DNA from: an uncultured Bacteroidales bacterium
GTDB taxonomy: Bacteria; Bacteroidota; Bacteroidia; Bacteroidales; Coprobacteraceae
Reading direction: 5' to 3'
NCBI GenBank assembly: GCA_949297285.1
Contig: CASFRL010000052.1
Location: 27,070 to 91,069, forward strand
Length of the DNA stretch: 64,000 nt
A program made the position numbers and the translations under genes. This document shows, in pieces, positions 8,731-18,043 of the stretch. The notes beneath the pieces were generated by a model, which saw nothing but the letters and a program-made list of their open reading frames with translations, was not told where the DNA came from and did not search any database. The first letter of the stretch is position 1. Each line of letters begins with the position of its first letter.

Positions 8731-11511
8731 TTACAATTTGTCTTTCAAATATCTCCCGGTATAAGACTGTTTGCATCGGGCAATATCCTCAGGAGTTCCC
8801 GAGCATACGATATACCCACCTTTGTCTCCGCCTTCCGGACCCATGTCTATGACATAATCTGCGCATTTGATAACATCCATGTTATGTTCGATAATTACGA
8901 CAGTATGCCCTTTTTCTATCAGGGAATCAAAAGCGCTCAGTAACGTTTTTATATCGTGAAAATGCAATCCGGTTGTCGGTTCATCGAAAACGAATATCGT
9001 AGGATCTTGTTTTTCGTTGCTTAAGAAATAGGCCAGTTTTACTCGTTGGTTTTCTCCTCCGGAAAGTGTTGACGACGCTTGTCCCAACTTGATATATCCC
9101 AATCCTACATCTTGCAAAGGTTTCAACCTTTTTATAATTTTCTTTTCAGTACTGCCCTGTTGTTCCGAGAAGAACTCAATAGCTTGGTTAATTGTCATTT
9201 CCAAGATATCGTTGATGTTTTTCCCCCTGTACTCGATTTCGAGGATCTCTTGCTTGAATCTTTTCCCGTGACAACTTTCGCAGGTAAGGGTAATATCTGC
9301 CATAAACTGCATTTCAACGGTGATTGTGCCATCTCCTTTGCACTCTTCGCAGCGACCGCCCTCTACATTGAACGAAAAGAACGCCGGGTTGAATCCCATC
9401 AGTTTTGCTGCTGGTTGTTCGGCATATAATTTTCGTATTTCATCAAATGCCTTTAAATATGTTGCCGGATTTGATCTTGAAGACTTTCCGATCGGATTTT
9501 GATCGACAAATTCGATATGTTTGACCATGTGCATATCTCCCGATAATCGGTTGAAGGTGCCCGGTAATTCTCCGTCTTCTTCATAAAATCTGGAGAGAGA
9601 TTTGAAAAAAACATCTCTGACCAATGACGACTTTCCTGATCCGCTGACTCCGGTAACGACAGTCATTACATGTAGAGGAAATATCGCATCAACTCCTTTC
9701 AAATTGTTATGGGCGGCCCCTTCTACTTTGATATAGCTGTTCCATTTCCTTCGGTATGCAGGAGTTTCTATTTTTTCCTCTCCGGTAAGATAACGTACCG
9801 TATAACTTTTTGTTGCTTTTTCAAGTCTTGATAAATCCCCTTGATAGACAACCTCACCACCTAAACGTCCGGCTTTAGGTCCGATATCGATAATGTAGTC
9901 GGCTGCACGAATTATTTCTTCGTCATGTTCTACGACAATTACGGTATTACCCAAATTTTGCAGTTCTCTCAATACTTTTATCAGCAGAGCCGTATCGCGA
10001 GAATGTAGCCCGATACTGGGTTCGTCCAGAATATACAAGGACCCTACTAAACTGCTACCCAAAGACGTTGCGAGATTGATTCGCTGACTTTCTCCTCCTG
10101 AGAGTGTAGATGAGAGTCTGTTTAAAGTCAGATAGCCTAATCCGACATTTACTAAAAATCCGATTCTGTTTTTGATTTCGGTCAGTAATCTTTTGGCTAC
10201 AATAGCATCATGCTCGTCCAGAGATAACGTGTCGAAAAAACTTTTCAAATCGGTAATCGGAAGGCTTGTTAATTCAGAAATCGATTTTCCTCCGATTTTT
10301 ACATATTGCGCTTGCGGTTTCAAGCGTCCGCCTTTGCAATCGGGACAGATCGTTTTGCCTCTATATCGGGCAAGCATGACTCTGTATTGAATTTTGTATT
10401 GGTTTTCTTCAAGCATTTTGAAGAAATCGCGAATGCCTCCGAAAAGGTGGTTCCCATTCCATAGTAACTCTTTTTCCTGTTCTGTCAGTTGATAGTAGGG
10501 GCGGTGTATGGGAAAATGAGACTCTTCTGCTGCGCGGATCAGCTCTTTTTTCCATTCACTCATTTTTTCTCCTTTCCAGCACATGACAGCATCATCAAAC
10601 ACCGATAGCGCTTTATTGGGGATAACCAGATTCTCGTCTATACCGATAACTTTGCCAAACCCTTCGCAAGTAGGACATGCCCCTACGGGACTGTTAAAAC
10701 TGAACATGAGATCATTGGGTTCCTCGAATACAATTCCGTCAGCTTCGAACCGTTTAGAAAATGTATGTTTTTCAATCCCTTTCTCGGTATAAAATTTAAG
10801 CATACATTCTCCTCGTCCTTCGAAAAATGCGGTTTCGGCAGAATCGGCCAAACGACTGATTGTATTTTTTTCGGAAGAAACGACCATTCGGTCGATTATT
10901 AGAAAAAGAGCCGTATTGTCTATATCTGTTGCATCGATTAGATCTTCGATGCGGATGGTTTTTTCTTGATATTCTACACGATTATATCCCTCTTTTAATA
11001 ATATTTCGAGTTGTGTTTTTAGCGATCGCCCTTCAGAAATATGCAAGGTAGTGAGCACCGAAAAGCGAGTCCCTTCGGGATAATTCAGCATACATTGAAT
11101 AATATCCTCGACCTGATGTTTCTTGACCTCTTTCCCTGATATCGGAGAAATTGTTTTTCCGATGCGGGCATACAATAGTCGTAAATAGTCATATATCTCA
11201 GTAGAAGTACCGACCGTAGACCTCGGATTTCGGGTATTTACTTTCTGCTCTATTGCGATTGCCGGAGGAATACCTTTTATGAAATCACATTCAGGTTTGC
11301 TCATGCGGCCCAAAAATTGTCGGGCATAGGCCGACAAGCTTTCGACATATCGCCGTTGCCCTTCGGCATACAGCGTGTCAAATGCCAGAGAGGATTTTCC
11401 AGATCCAGAAAGTCCTGTTATAACAATTAGCTTGTTTCGGGGAATCTCTATATCTATATTTTTGAGATTATTTACCCGAGCTCCTTTTACAAATATTGAA
11501 TTATCGCTCAT
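8731..11511 (-). CDS. uvrA: UvrABC excinuclease subunit A
   Basis: The 926-residue protein is the damage-recognition ATPase of nucleotide excision repair. It carries two ABC ATPase modules with Walker A motifs [20 protein letters not shown] and [14 protein letters not shown]. The signature sequences are [12 protein letters not shown] and [12 protein letters not shown]. The zinc modules are visible, notably CEECKGDG...CESCHGKRF in the second half and CPTCEGFG / CPDCKGGR in the first. The length is normal for the family. A -7 box (minus-strand TATCTTTG, 11540-11547) lies close upstream, so it is probably a single-gene unit. No uvrB or uvrC is nearby, and no LexA-type operator was recognised. 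Confidence 0.98.
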   Translation of the reverse strand: MSDNSIFVKGARVNNLKNIDIEIPRNKLIVITGLSGSGKSSLAFDTLYAEGQRRYVESLSAYARQFLGRMSKPECDFIKGIPPAIAIEQKVNTRNPRSTVGTSTEIYDYLRLLYARIGKTISPISGKEVKKHQVEDIIQCMLNYPEGTRFSVLTTLHISEGRSLKTQLEILLKEGYNRVEYQEKTIRIEDLIDATDIDNTALFLIIDRMVVSSEKNTISRLADSAETAFFEGRGECMLKFYTEKGIEKHTFSKRFEADGIVFEEPNDLMFSFNSPVGACPTCEGFGKVIGIDENLVIPNKALSVFDDAVMCWKGEKMSEWKKELIRAAEESHFPIHRPYYQLTEQEKELLWNGNHLFGGIRDFFKMLEENQYKIQYRVMLARYRGKTICPDCKGGRLKPQAQYVKIGGKSISELTSLPITDLKSFFDTLSLDEHDAIVAKRLLTEIKNRIGFLVNVGLGYLTLNRLSSTLSGGESQRINLATSLGSSLVGSLYILDEPSIGLHSRDTALLIKVLRELQNLGNTVIVVEHDEEIIRAADYIIDIGPKAGRLGGEVVYQGDLSRLEKATKSYTVRYLTGEEKIETPAYRRKWNSYIKVEGAAHNNLKGVDAIFPLHVMTVVTGVSGSGKSSLVRDVFFKSLSRFYEEDGELPGTFNRLSGDMHMVKHIEFVDQNPIGKSSRSNPATYLKAFDEIRKLYAEQPAAKLMGFNPAFFSFNVEGGRCEECKGDGTITVEMQFMADITLTCESCHGKRFKQEILEIEYRGKNINDILEMTINQAIEFFSEQQGSTEKKIIKRLKPLQDVGLGYIKLGQASSTLSGGENQRVKLAYFLSNEKQDPTIFVFDEPTTGLHFHDIKTLLSAFDSLIEKGHTVVIIEHNMDVIKCADYVIDMGPEGGDKGGYIVCSGTPEDIARCKQSYTGRYLKDKL

Positions 11512-11539
11512 GTTCGCTGGTCAAATCAAAATCGACCTG

Positions 11540-11547
11540 CAAAGATA
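11540..11547 (-). promoter_or_regulatory. -7 promoter box for uvrA
   Basis: The minus strand reads TATCTTTG, 28 bp before the uvrA ATG, matching TAnnTTTG. Confidence 0.55.
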
Positions 11548-11701
11548 ATACTTAAAAACGGATGTAAAAAAAAGGTTTATCTCTTTCAGATACATTATAG
11601 ATATTTTTTTCTCTTTGGGTATTTAACGGTAGAAAAATAAAATAATTGAAAAAAAGAGAGAATATTTAGTGTTGAAAAAATAAAAGACATCTGTTTTTTG
11701 T

Positions 11702-11709
11702 TAACTTTG
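11702..11709 (+). promoter_or_regulatory. -7 promoter box for the YtxH trio
   Basis: TAACTTTG matches TAnnTTTG and gives a leader of about 20 nt before the YtxH start. The -33 region is not convincing. Confidence 0.5.
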
Positions 11710-11733
11710 TAATAGCACTAAAAATAAATGATT

Positions 11734-11943
11734 ATGAAAAATTTATCAGTATTGTTCGCTTTCTTGGGTGGTGCAGCCGTTGGTGCCGCATTGGGTGTAT
11801 TGTTTGCTCCGGAAAAGGGTGTAGATACCCGTAAACGTATTTGTCAACTTCTTCGTGAAAAAGGAATTAAATTGAACCATCAAGAAATGGATGAATTGGT
11901 GGATCAGATTACCACAGAATTGACTTCGGATAATAAAGAGTAA
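11734..11943 (+). CDS. YtxH domain-containing protein
   Basis: The 69-residue protein has one glycine/alanine-rich membrane segment (LFAFLGGAAVGAALGVLFAP) followed by PEKGVDTRKRI. This is the hallmark of the YtxH family of small, often stress-induced membrane-anchored proteins. An ATG two codons earlier (11728) is also possible; MKNLSVL is the commoner form. It starts a three-gene set with a holin-like membrane protein and a basic protein. A 12-bp perfect stem-loop (11954-11990) separates it from the second gene. The molecular function of the family is not known. Confidence 0.8.
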   Translation: MKNLSVLFAFLGGAAVGAALGVLFAPEKGVDTRKRICQLLREKGIKLNHQEMDELVDQITTELTSDNKE

Positions 11944-11953
11944 AAGAACTTTT

Positions 11954-11990
11954 AGGACAAGTATGGTATGCATAAGATCATACTTGTCCT
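11954..11990 (+). other. Intercistronic stem-loop (YtxH / holin-like)
   Basis: AGGACAAGTATG and CATACTTGTCCT form a perfect 12-bp stem with a 13-base loop. No T-run follows, so it looks more like an RNA-processing or stability hairpin, or a partial terminator, than a full stop. Confidence 0.5.
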
Positions 11991-12006
11991 GTAATGTCTG
12001 TATTTT

Positions 12007-12360
12007 ATGACAAACAATGACTATAAACCAACATCTATACATCAATTGATTTCTGAAATCAAAGAATATTTTGGCTTACAAAGAGATTTGTTAAAGGTAG
12101 AAAGTGTTGAGAAACTTACTATTCTTATTTCGGCATTTATTGTTTTGTTGATAGCTATTATTCTTAGTGGAGGAGCTCTATTTTATTTACTTTTTGCTTT
12201 AGCTTATTTACTTGAACCGATTATCGGTATGATAGGCGCTTTTGTGATTATTAGCGGCATTTGTTTATTGATATTGGCCATTGTTATACTATTGAAAAAA
12301 CAGCTTATAATCAATCCGATAGTTCGATTTTTATACAAATTGTTTTTAAAGAATATATGA
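12007..12360 (+). CDS. Phage-holin-family (holin III-like, DUF1469-type) membrane protein
   Basis: The 117-residue protein has a charged N-terminal helix (about 13-40) and two long hydrophobic segments (about 41-68 and 72-97), then a short basic tail. This layout matches the phage holin 3_6 / DUF1469 family, which is common in bacterial chromosomes next to YtxH and DUF3618-type genes. No phage genes are nearby, so it is not evidence for a prophage. It probably acts in envelope stress or membrane organisation. Its stop overlaps the next start (ATGA), indicating translational coupling. Confidence 0.7.
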   Translation: MTNNDYKPTSIHQLISEIKEYFGLQRDLLKVESVEKLTILISAFIVLLIAIILSGGALFYLLFALAYLLEPIIGMIGAFVIISGICLLILAIVILLKKQLIINPIVRFLYKLFLKNI

Positions 12361-12599
12361 ATACTCGGGAAAGGAAAATGACATTGGAAGATTTGTCGAT
12401 CCGTAAACGCGAACTTCGGAAACGGGTCGATGATCAACGAGGTAAGATTATCAAAACTTACAATACGTTGACCGAACCTTTTACTTTTAATGCGGTGAAT
12501 ACATCGTTAATAAAAAAAATAACGACCGGGTTTGCTATATTCGATGGTTTTATGATCGGATTGAAGATTATTCGTAAAATAAAAACGCTGTTTCGTTGA
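12357..12599 (+). CDS. Small basic protein of the YtxH/holin-like set, function unknown
   Basis: The 80-residue protein starts MNTRERKMTLEDLSIRKREL at an ATG that overlaps the stop of the holin-like gene by four bases. The first 35 residues are highly charged and helical. The C-terminal part (about 50-75) is mildly hydrophobic with basic ends (FDGFMIGLKIIRKIKTLF) and may touch the membrane. I do not recognise a named domain. Gene order and coupling suggest it works with the two preceding small membrane proteins. Confidence 0.7.
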   Translation: MNTRERKMTLEDLSIRKRELRKRVDDQRGKIIKTYNTLTEPFTFNAVNTSLIKKITTGFAIFDGFMIGLKIIRKIKTLFR

Positions 12600-12640
12600 T
12601 GTAGGTTAAAATATTGAAGTTGTAGATAAATAAGATTTTT

Positions 12641-12672
12641 TTTGGAAAAATGCTATAATGCTTCTATATTTG
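12641..12672 (+). promoter_or_regulatory. Full -33/-7 promoter for the lipoprotein gene
   Basis: TTTG (12641-12644), a 20-bp spacer and TATATTTG (12665-12672) match the Bacteroidota TTTG-N19-21-TAnnTTTG promoter exactly. The leader to the ATG at 12731 would be about 50 nt. Confidence 0.8.
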
Positions 12673-12730
12673 TGGTCAGTTTTTAAAATCAGGTTTAATT
12701 AATGTAAGACTAAAAAAAGTAAACGTAAGT

Positions 12731-13270
12731 ATGAAAAAAAATTTATTCTATTTGTTTATAGCTCTATTTGCTACAACATTTATGACAGCATGTGATAAAG
12801 ATGATGATAAAGATGTAGATAAGACTGCAGAAACTATTGCGAAAGAAACAGGCTCTTATACTCAAGGAAAAATATCGATATATATTTTGGGCGATGCTAT
12901 TGGTAGTTGGAACGAATTGCCTGAAACAGCAGATATCGAAGTAACTCAGAACTTGAATGTGGAACTTACTTCTAATGAGGCAGCAAGCATTGATTTGACA
13001 ATTAAGGATTTGGATTTGACGAATGGATCAGATCCGAATGCAGATCGTATGACTCTTTCTGTACCGGGTGTACCGGTAACGGCCGCAGATGGATCTTTAG
13101 TGATTAACTCTACAAGTAAAACTTGGTCTGTACCTATCATGAGCGGTTTTTTTGCTGATGTAAATAAGATTGAGGGTACGATTAAAGACGGTCAAATGAA
13201 TCTTCAGTTATCTGCATTCCAGAATGATTTGGAACAGTATGTGTATATTGCAGTTGCAGTTGCCAAATAA
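12731..13270 (+). CDS. Predicted surface lipoprotein, function unknown
   Basis: The 179-residue protein has a lipoprotein signal peptide with lipobox FMTAC (Cys21). The acidic stretch CDKDDDKDVDK follows. In Bacteroidota an acidic tract directly after the lipid-modified cysteine is a known signal for export to the cell surface. The mature part is beta-rich with alternating hydrophobic residues (VTQNLNVELTSNEAASIDLT; KTWSVPIMSGFFADVNKIEG), resembling lipocalin/calycin-like proteins of this phylum, but I cannot name the family with confidence. It is a single-gene unit with a full promoter and a strong terminator. Confidence 0.75.
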   Translation: MKKNLFYLFIALFATTFMTACDKDDDKDVDKTAETIAKETGSYTQGKISIYILGDAIGSWNELPETADIEVTQNLNVELTSNEAASIDLTIKDLDLTNGSDPNADRMTLSVPGVPVTAADGSLVINSTSKTWSVPIMSGFFADVNKIEGTIKDGQMNLQLSAFQNDLEQYVYIAVAVAK

Positions 13271-13292
13271 TAAAATACTATATAATATAACG

Positions 13293-13328
13293 AAAGGTGT
13301 TGCCCGTATTGCAGGCAACACCTTTTTT
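13293..13328 (+). terminator. Terminator after the lipoprotein gene
   Basis: AAAGGTGTTGCC pairs with GGCAACACCTTT around a nine-base loop and is followed by T residues. Confidence 0.88.
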
Positions 13329-13522
13329 GTAATCGTTAATCTATCTATAATCGGAAAACTTTATTCATTGGATATTTGTTTTTTATAGTACATAATTACA
13401 TATTTTATGAGGGATGATAGCTGATTTGTAGTGTTGACAAATGTGATTTTCGGGAAGATCTGGATAGAACTGCTTGGATGAATAAATTAAGAAAACTCCT
13501 GAAATAATTTGAATAATAAGAC

Positions 13523-13530
13523 TATCTTTG
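13523..13530 (+). promoter_or_regulatory. -7 promoter box for the TPR-like protein gene
   Basis: TATCTTTG matches TAnnTTTG and gives a leader of about 25 nt before the ATG at 13562. The interval 13329-13522 shows nothing else I can support. Confidence 0.5.
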
Positions 13531-13561
13531 CACGGTGATAAAATCTTTTAGTTAATTGAAG

Positions 13562-14305
13562 ATGAAACGAATTTTTTTTGTTGTTACTCTATTTATATGT
13601 GCTCTATGCAATATCGAAGCACAACAAATCAATTATAAGGCTACGGCGTTCAATTTGTTCCTGAACGGAAAAATGACCCAATGGACATGGTTGATCAATA
13701 AGATGACTTCAGACCCTAAAATGCAGAATGAAGAGGGGCAGATAGAGATTTTGACATATTATTATGGTTTGGTTGGACATTTGATGGATGCCGGTCAGAA
13801 GAAACAAGCTTCGGAAAATCTGCAAAAAGCCAATAAACTTGCGGCACAGTTATACAAGACAGCTCCGAATAATCCTGTTTTACTTGGGCTTATGGCCAAT
13901 CTGACAGGCTTTCAGATAGCCCTTTCTCCCTTGAAAGCAACAACTTTGGCAAAAGGCATGATGAATAAAGCCAAGCAGGCCATAGCTAAAGGCCCAGACG
14001 ATCCGTATGTAAATATTCTATATTCGAATATATTGTTTTATATGCCGGATATTTTTGGCGGAGATACCGAAAAATCGCTTCAAGGTTATAAAAAAGCCTT
14101 GCAGATTATGGATGCAAATCCTGAATTGAAAAAGAATAATTGGATGTATGTTCAGGTAATGGTGACGATCGGAGTGGTAGAAGAAAAACAAGAAAATTAT
14201 GCAGAAGCCCAGAAGATGTATCGAAGGGTTTTGCAATTATATCCCGAATATGCACATGTAAAAAATGTCACATATCCCCGTTTGTTGGAAAAAATGAAGG
14301 GTTGA
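13562..14305 (+). CDS. Secreted TPR-like helical repeat protein
   Basis: The 247-residue protein has a signal peptide (about 1-20, CALCNIEAQQ). A mostly helical body follows, with tetratricopeptide-like signatures, the clearest being EKQENYAEAQKMYRRVLQLY near the C-terminus. A TTG two codons upstream could also serve as a start; the ATG is preferred. It is probably periplasmic and may hold protein partners, but none can be named. prmA begins 24 bp downstream on the same strand, so they may share a transcript. Confidence 0.75.
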   Translation: MKRIFFVVTLFICALCNIEAQQINYKATAFNLFLNGKMTQWTWLINKMTSDPKMQNEEGQIEILTYYYGLVGHLMDAGQKKQASENLQKANKLAAQLYKTAPNNPVLLGLMANLTGFQIALSPLKATTLAKGMMNKAKQAIAKGPDDPYVNILYSNILFYMPDIFGGDTEKSLQGYKKALQIMDANPELKKNNWMYVQVMVTIGVVEEKQENYAEAQKMYRRVLQLYPEYAHVKNVTYPRLLEKMKG

Positions 14306-14329
14306 TCTCATCTTGTAGAGTTTAAAGTT

Positions 14330-15178
14330 ATGAATTATATTGAAGTTAAAATAACGCTTACCCCTTGCACGGATGTATGTACCGATTTGCTCTCAGCTTT
14401 TTTAGGTGAAATCGGATTCGAAAGTTTTATGCCTTTTGAAAACGGACTGTTGGCATATATACAACAGCCGTTGTTTGACGAACGTTTGATGAAACAACAG
14501 TTCGCTTTAATTCCGGTTGATTGTGCAATCGATTATACAATATCGGAAATCCCCGATCGTAATTGGAATGAAGAGTGGGAAAAGAATTATTTTACGCCCA
14601 TTTTGATTAAGGATAGATGTGTTGTACACAGCTCTTTTCATACGGATATTCCCAAAGTAGAATACGATATTTTGATAGATCCCAAGATGTCGTTTGGAAC
14701 AGGACATCATGAGACAACAAGTTCGATGATGGAAATGATGCTCGAAACGTCGTTTGTTGGTAAGACCGTTTTGGATATGGGATGTGGAACGGCCATATTA
14801 GCGATATTGGCGAGTTTGCGAGGTGCAAAATCAGTTACAGCAGTCGATATTGATGAGTGGGCCTATAAAAATGCTTGTGAAAATGTATCATTAAATCATA
14901 TTTCGAATATCGAGGTTTTGTTAGGCGGTTCGGAGCGAATCGTCGGAAATAAATACGATATTATCTTGGCAAATATAAACCGCAATATCTTGTTGGAAAA
15001 TATGAAAACTTATGCATCTTGTATGAGTGAAAATTCGGAGCTTTATATGAGTGGATTTTACAAAGAAGATATTCCGGTTATATGTGAAGAGGCTGAGCGG
15101 TGCGGATTGATAATGGAAAGCTATATCGAAAAAAAGCGTTGGGTAGGAACTAAATTTGTAAAGAAAGAAAAAGCATGA
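14330..15178 (+). CDS. prmA: Ribosomal protein L11 methyltransferase
   Basis: The 282-residue enzyme methylates lysines and the N-terminus of ribosomal protein L11 using S-adenosylmethionine. The N-terminal substrate-recognition part carries IPDRNWNEEWEKNYFTP. The catalytic domain has DPKMSFGTGHHETT and the SAM-binding VLDMGCGTAILAILAS, then VTAVDID. All are strong family motifs. Its stop overlaps the start of the LacI-type regulator by four bases (ATGA), so the regulator is translationally coupled to this housekeeping gene. Confidence 0.95.
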   Translation: MNYIEVKITLTPCTDVCTDLLSAFLGEIGFESFMPFENGLLAYIQQPLFDERLMKQQFALIPVDCAIDYTISEIPDRNWNEEWEKNYFTPILIKDRCVVHSSFHTDIPKVEYDILIDPKMSFGTGHHETTSSMMEMMLETSFVGKTVLDMGCGTAILAILASLRGAKSVTAVDIDEWAYKNACENVSLNHISNIEVLLGGSERIVGNKYDIILANINRNILLENMKTYASCMSENSELYMSGFYKEDIPVICEEAERCGLIMESYIEKKRWVGTKFVKKEKA

Positions 15179-16209
15179 ATCCGTTGCAGAAAGTTACGAT
15201 ATATGATTTGGCAAAAGAGTTGAATACTTCGGCTTCAACTGTTTCGCGAGCTTTGCAAAATCATCCGAGAATTAGCGATAAAATGAAAAAGGCCGTGTTG
15301 GAACTTGCCGAAAAAATGAACTATCATCCCGACCCGATTGCACACCATTTAAGGACAGGAAAAGGTTCTGTGATCGGAGTTATCGTTCCACGAATCGACC
15401 GCCATTTTTTTGCTTCTGTGATCGGAGGTATTGAGAGCGTTGCTCACGCTGCCGGTTATAGTGTATTGGTTTCCCAATCGAACGAACATTGGGAAGAGGA
15501 GAAAAATATTGTAAAAACGATGCTTGCCAAAAAAATTGATGGATTGGCCGTATCGCTTGCTTCAGAAACAATAGACTATAAACATTTCGATGCTGCAATC
15601 AATAGGGGAGTGCCTGTCGTCTTTTTTGACCGGGTTCCGTTGGAAAAGAAAAGCAGTTGTGTCAGGATCGATAATCGTATAGCAGCATATAATGCCGTTA
15701 GGCATCTTATCGATCAAGGTTGCACCCGTATTGCTCATTTGGCCGGTCCACAAACGATCAGTGTTTACAAAGATCGTCAAGAGGGTTATCTTCAAGCCTT
15801 AAAAGATGCAGGTATTTCTATAAATCCTTCTTTAATCTATGAAAACAGTATAACCTTGGCGACTGGAGAAAAAGCCGGAGAAAAAATCCTTGAATTGGCA
15901 GATCGTCCCGATGCTATTTTTTGCGCCGGAGACTATTCGGCTATGGGCGTAATGCATGTTTTAAGAAAAAACGGAGTGCAAATTCCCGAAGATGTTGCAA
16001 TTGTCGGATTTGCCAACGAGCCTTTTGATTCTTTTGTCGACCCGCCATTAAGTTCTGTCGATCAAGTCAATAAAAAAATGGGTGAGACTGTTGCAGAAGT
16101 CTTGTTGGAAGAATTGTCGGTTGATCTTGAAGATAGAGAATGGGCCGATAAAGTATTGCAACCCTCTTTGATAATAAGAGAATCATCGATTAAAAAACGT
16201 GATAAATAA
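15175..16209 (+). CDS. LacI-family transcriptional regulator, probable repressor of kduI-kduD
   Basis: The 344-residue protein has an N-terminal helix-turn-helix (about residues 7-32, TIYDLAKELNTSASTVSRAL). The hinge-helix region follows (NYHPDPIAHHLRTGK), then a periplasmic-binding-protein-like sensor domain (VIGVIVPRIDRHFFASVIGG; HLIDQGCTRIAHLAGP; VAIVGFANEPF). LacI proteins release DNA, or bind it, on contact with a sugar metabolite. The kdu genes start 146 bp downstream, and a LacI-type operator lies on their promoter, so an uronate-pathway intermediate is a plausible effector. That link is inferred from position and site match. Confidence 0.92.
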   Translation: MNPLQKVTIYDLAKELNTSASTVSRALQNHPRISDKMKKAVLELAEKMNYHPDPIAHHLRTGKGSVIGVIVPRIDRHFFASVIGGIESVAHAAGYSVLVSQSNEHWEEEKNIVKTMLAKKIDGLAVSLASETIDYKHFDAAINRGVPVVFFDRVPLEKKSSCVRIDNRIAAYNAVRHLIDQGCTRIAHLAGPQTISVYKDRQEGYLQALKDAGISINPSLIYENSITLATGEKAGEKILELADRPDAIFCAGDYSAMGVMHVLRKNGVQIPEDVAIVGFANEPFDSFVDPPLSSVDQVNKKMGETVAEVLLEELSVDLEDREWADKVLQPSLIIRESSIKKRDK

Positions 16210-16227
16210 AAAAAAATCGCTTAAGTC

Positions 16228-16258
16228 ATTGTTTGAAAATTATTTTTTTATATATTTG
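16228..16258 (+). promoter_or_regulatory. kduI promoter
   Basis: ATTG (16228-16231), a 19-bp spacer and TATATTTG (16251-16258) fit the -33/-7 pattern with one mismatch in the -33 box. The leader to the kduI ATG is about 90 nt. Confidence 0.65.
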
Positions 16259-16274
16259 TGCAATCGATTACACA
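16257..16274 (+). promoter_or_regulatory. LacI-type operator over the kduI transcription start
   Basis: TGTGCAATCGATTACACA is an 18-bp near-palindrome with one mismatched pair. Its inner 14 bp, TGCAATCGATTACA, match the LacI-family operator pattern TGnAAnCGnTTnCA at every fixed position. It overlaps the last bases of the -7 box and the expected start of transcription, a position suited to repression. Confidence 0.7.
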
Positions 16275-16354
16275 GCTTACCGGAAAGGTAAAGCGTTAGA
16301 GGGTGTAAAAGTATTTATAATAATCTAATAATCAGATATATAAATTAAAAGGCT

Positions 16355-17197
16355 ATGAAAACAAATTATGAACTTCGCTACGCAAGCAACCCTCGGGATG
16401 CAAAAAGTTACGATACGGCTCGTTTGCGCGAAGATTTTTTGATTCAAAACTTGTTTGTAAATAATGAAGTAAATATGGTTTACTCCATGTATGATCGTCT
16501 GATCGTCGGAGGCGCCAAACCTGTCGGAGAAGTATTGACATTAGAAGCGATAGATCCATTAAAAGCTCCCCATTTTCTTTCTCGTCGTGAGCTCGGAATT
16601 TTTAACGTTGGCGGTCCCGGTTGTGTAAAAGTCGGAGACAAGACTTTTGACCTGAATTACAAAGAAGCTCTTTATCTTGGCGCCGGAGAACGTACGGTAA
16701 CTTTTGAAAGTCTGGATGATAAAAATCCGGCCAAATTCTATTTCAATTCAGCTCCCGCGCATAAGACCTATCCCGACAAGAAGGTGACAAAAGCCGATGC
16801 CGTAGTTGCCGAAATGGGATCATTAGAAGGCTCTAATTATCGGAATATCAACAAAATGTTGGTAACTCAAGTTTTGGAAACTTGTCAATTGCAAATGGGT
16901 ATGACCGAATTGCAACCGGGAAGCGTATGGAATACAATGCCTGCCCATACTCATAGTCGTCGAATGGAAGCCTATTTCTATTTTGAAGTTCCGGAAGGAA
17001 ATGCTGTTTGTCACTTTATGGGAGAACCAACCGAAACCCGTCACATCTGGATGAAGGGTGATGAAGCAGTTTTATCTCCTGAATGGTCGATACATTCGGC
17101 TGCTGCAACCAGCAACTACACCTTTATTTGGGGAATGGGTGGAGAAAATCTGGATTATGGAGATCAAGACTTCTATAAAAACACAGATCTTAAATAA
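16355..17197 (+). CDS. kduI: 5-dehydro-4-deoxy-D-glucuronate isomerase
   Basis: The 280-residue cupin enzyme converts 5-keto-4-deoxyuronate (from unsaturated uronic acids released by pectate, alginate or glycosaminoglycan lyases) to 2,5-diketo-3-deoxygluconate. The family length is normal. The metal-site motif [17 protein letters not shown] and downstream [18 protein letters not shown] supply the conserved histidines and glutamate. [16 protein letters not shown] marks the N-terminal cupin half. Cytoplasmic. It is the first gene after the operator and is followed 28 bp later by kduD. Confidence 0.96.
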   Translation: MKTNYELRYASNPRDAKSYDTARLREDFLIQNLFVNNEVNMVYSMYDRLIVGGAKPVGEVLTLEAIDPLKAPHFLSRRELGIFNVGGPGCVKVGDKTFDLNYKEALYLGAGERTVTFESLDDKNPAKFYFNSAPAHKTYPDKKVTKADAVVAEMGSLEGSNYRNINKMLVTQVLETCQLQMGMTELQPGSVWNTMPAHTHSRRMEAYFYFEVPEGNAVCHFMGEPTETRHIWMKGDEAVLSPEWSIHSAAATSNYTFIWGMGGENLDYGDQDFYKNTDLK

Positions 17198-17225
17198 GAA
17201 TTTAAACACACTAACTTTATAAAAT

Positions 17226-18020
17226 ATGGTAAATTTCTCATTGGAAGGTAAGGTTGCACTTGTAACAGGTGCTTCTTACGGTATTGGTTTCGCTTTAGCT
17301 ACGGCATTTGCCGAAGCCGGTGCAAAAATCGTTTTCAACGACATTAAACCCGAATTGGTAGAAAAAGGATTGGCTGCTTATGAAGCAGAAGGAATTAAAG
17401 CACACGGCTATGTTTGTGATGTAACAAACGAAGAACAGGTAAAAGCGTTGGTTGCTCAAATAGAAAAAGAAGTCGGTGTTATCGATATCTTGGTAAATAA
17501 TGCAGGTATTATCAAACGTATACCTATGCATGAAATGTCGGCAGCCGATTTCCGTCAGGTAATCGATATTGATTTGAATGGTCCGTTTATCGTTTCTAAG
17601 GCTGTTATACCTTCTATGATAAAAAAAGGACACGGAAAAATTATAAACATTTGTTCGATGATGAGCGAATTGGGTCGTGAAACCGTATCGGCTTATGCTG
17701 CTGCAAAAGGTGGTCTTAAAATGTTGACCAAGAATATTGCTTCAGAATATGGCGAATACAACATCCAATGTAACGGTATCGGTCCGGGATATATTGCAAC
17801 TCCTCAGACTGCACCATTGCGTGAAAAACAACCCGATGGATCAAGACATCCGTTCGATTCGTTTATTGTAGCTAAAACTCCGGCTGCACGTTGGGGAACT
17901 CCCGAAGATTTGATGGGCCCGGCTGTATTTTTGGCATCGGATGCATCTAATTTTGTTAACGGTCATATCCTTTATGTTGATGGAGGTATTTTGGCATATA
18001 TCGGAAAACAACCTCAATAA
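17226..18020 (+). CDS. kduD: 2-dehydro-3-deoxy-D-gluconate 5-dehydrogenase (SDR family)
   Basis: The 264-residue short-chain dehydrogenase has the cofactor motif TGASYGIG (about 14-21), NNAGI (about 90), and the catalytic Ser plus YAAAK (about 158-162). It follows kduI and would reduce 2,5-diketo-3-deoxygluconate to KDG with NAD(P)H. The KDG then needs a kinase and aldolase, which are not in this window. The same fold also covers gluconate 5-dehydrogenase; the kduI neighbour decides for KduD. Confidence 0.92.
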   Translation: MVNFSLEGKVALVTGASYGIGFALATAFAEAGAKIVFNDIKPELVEKGLAAYEAEGIKAHGYVCDVTNEEQVKALVAQIEKEVGVIDILVNNAGIIKRIPMHEMSAADFRQVIDIDLNGPFIVSKAVIPSMIKKGHGKIINICSMMSELGRETVSAYAAAKGGLKMLTKNIASEYGEYNIQCNGIGPGYIATPQTAPLREKQPDGSRHPFDSFIVAKTPAARWGTPEDLMGPAVFLASDASNFVNGHILYVDGGILAYIGKQPQ

Positions 18021-18043
18021 AATCGAGAGATGATTTTAGATAT

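Noticed and set aside
12007..12360. Holin-like gene as a sign of prophage
   Set aside because: No lysin, capsid, terminase, integrase or attachment site is near, and this protein family is common on chromosomes beside YtxH genes.
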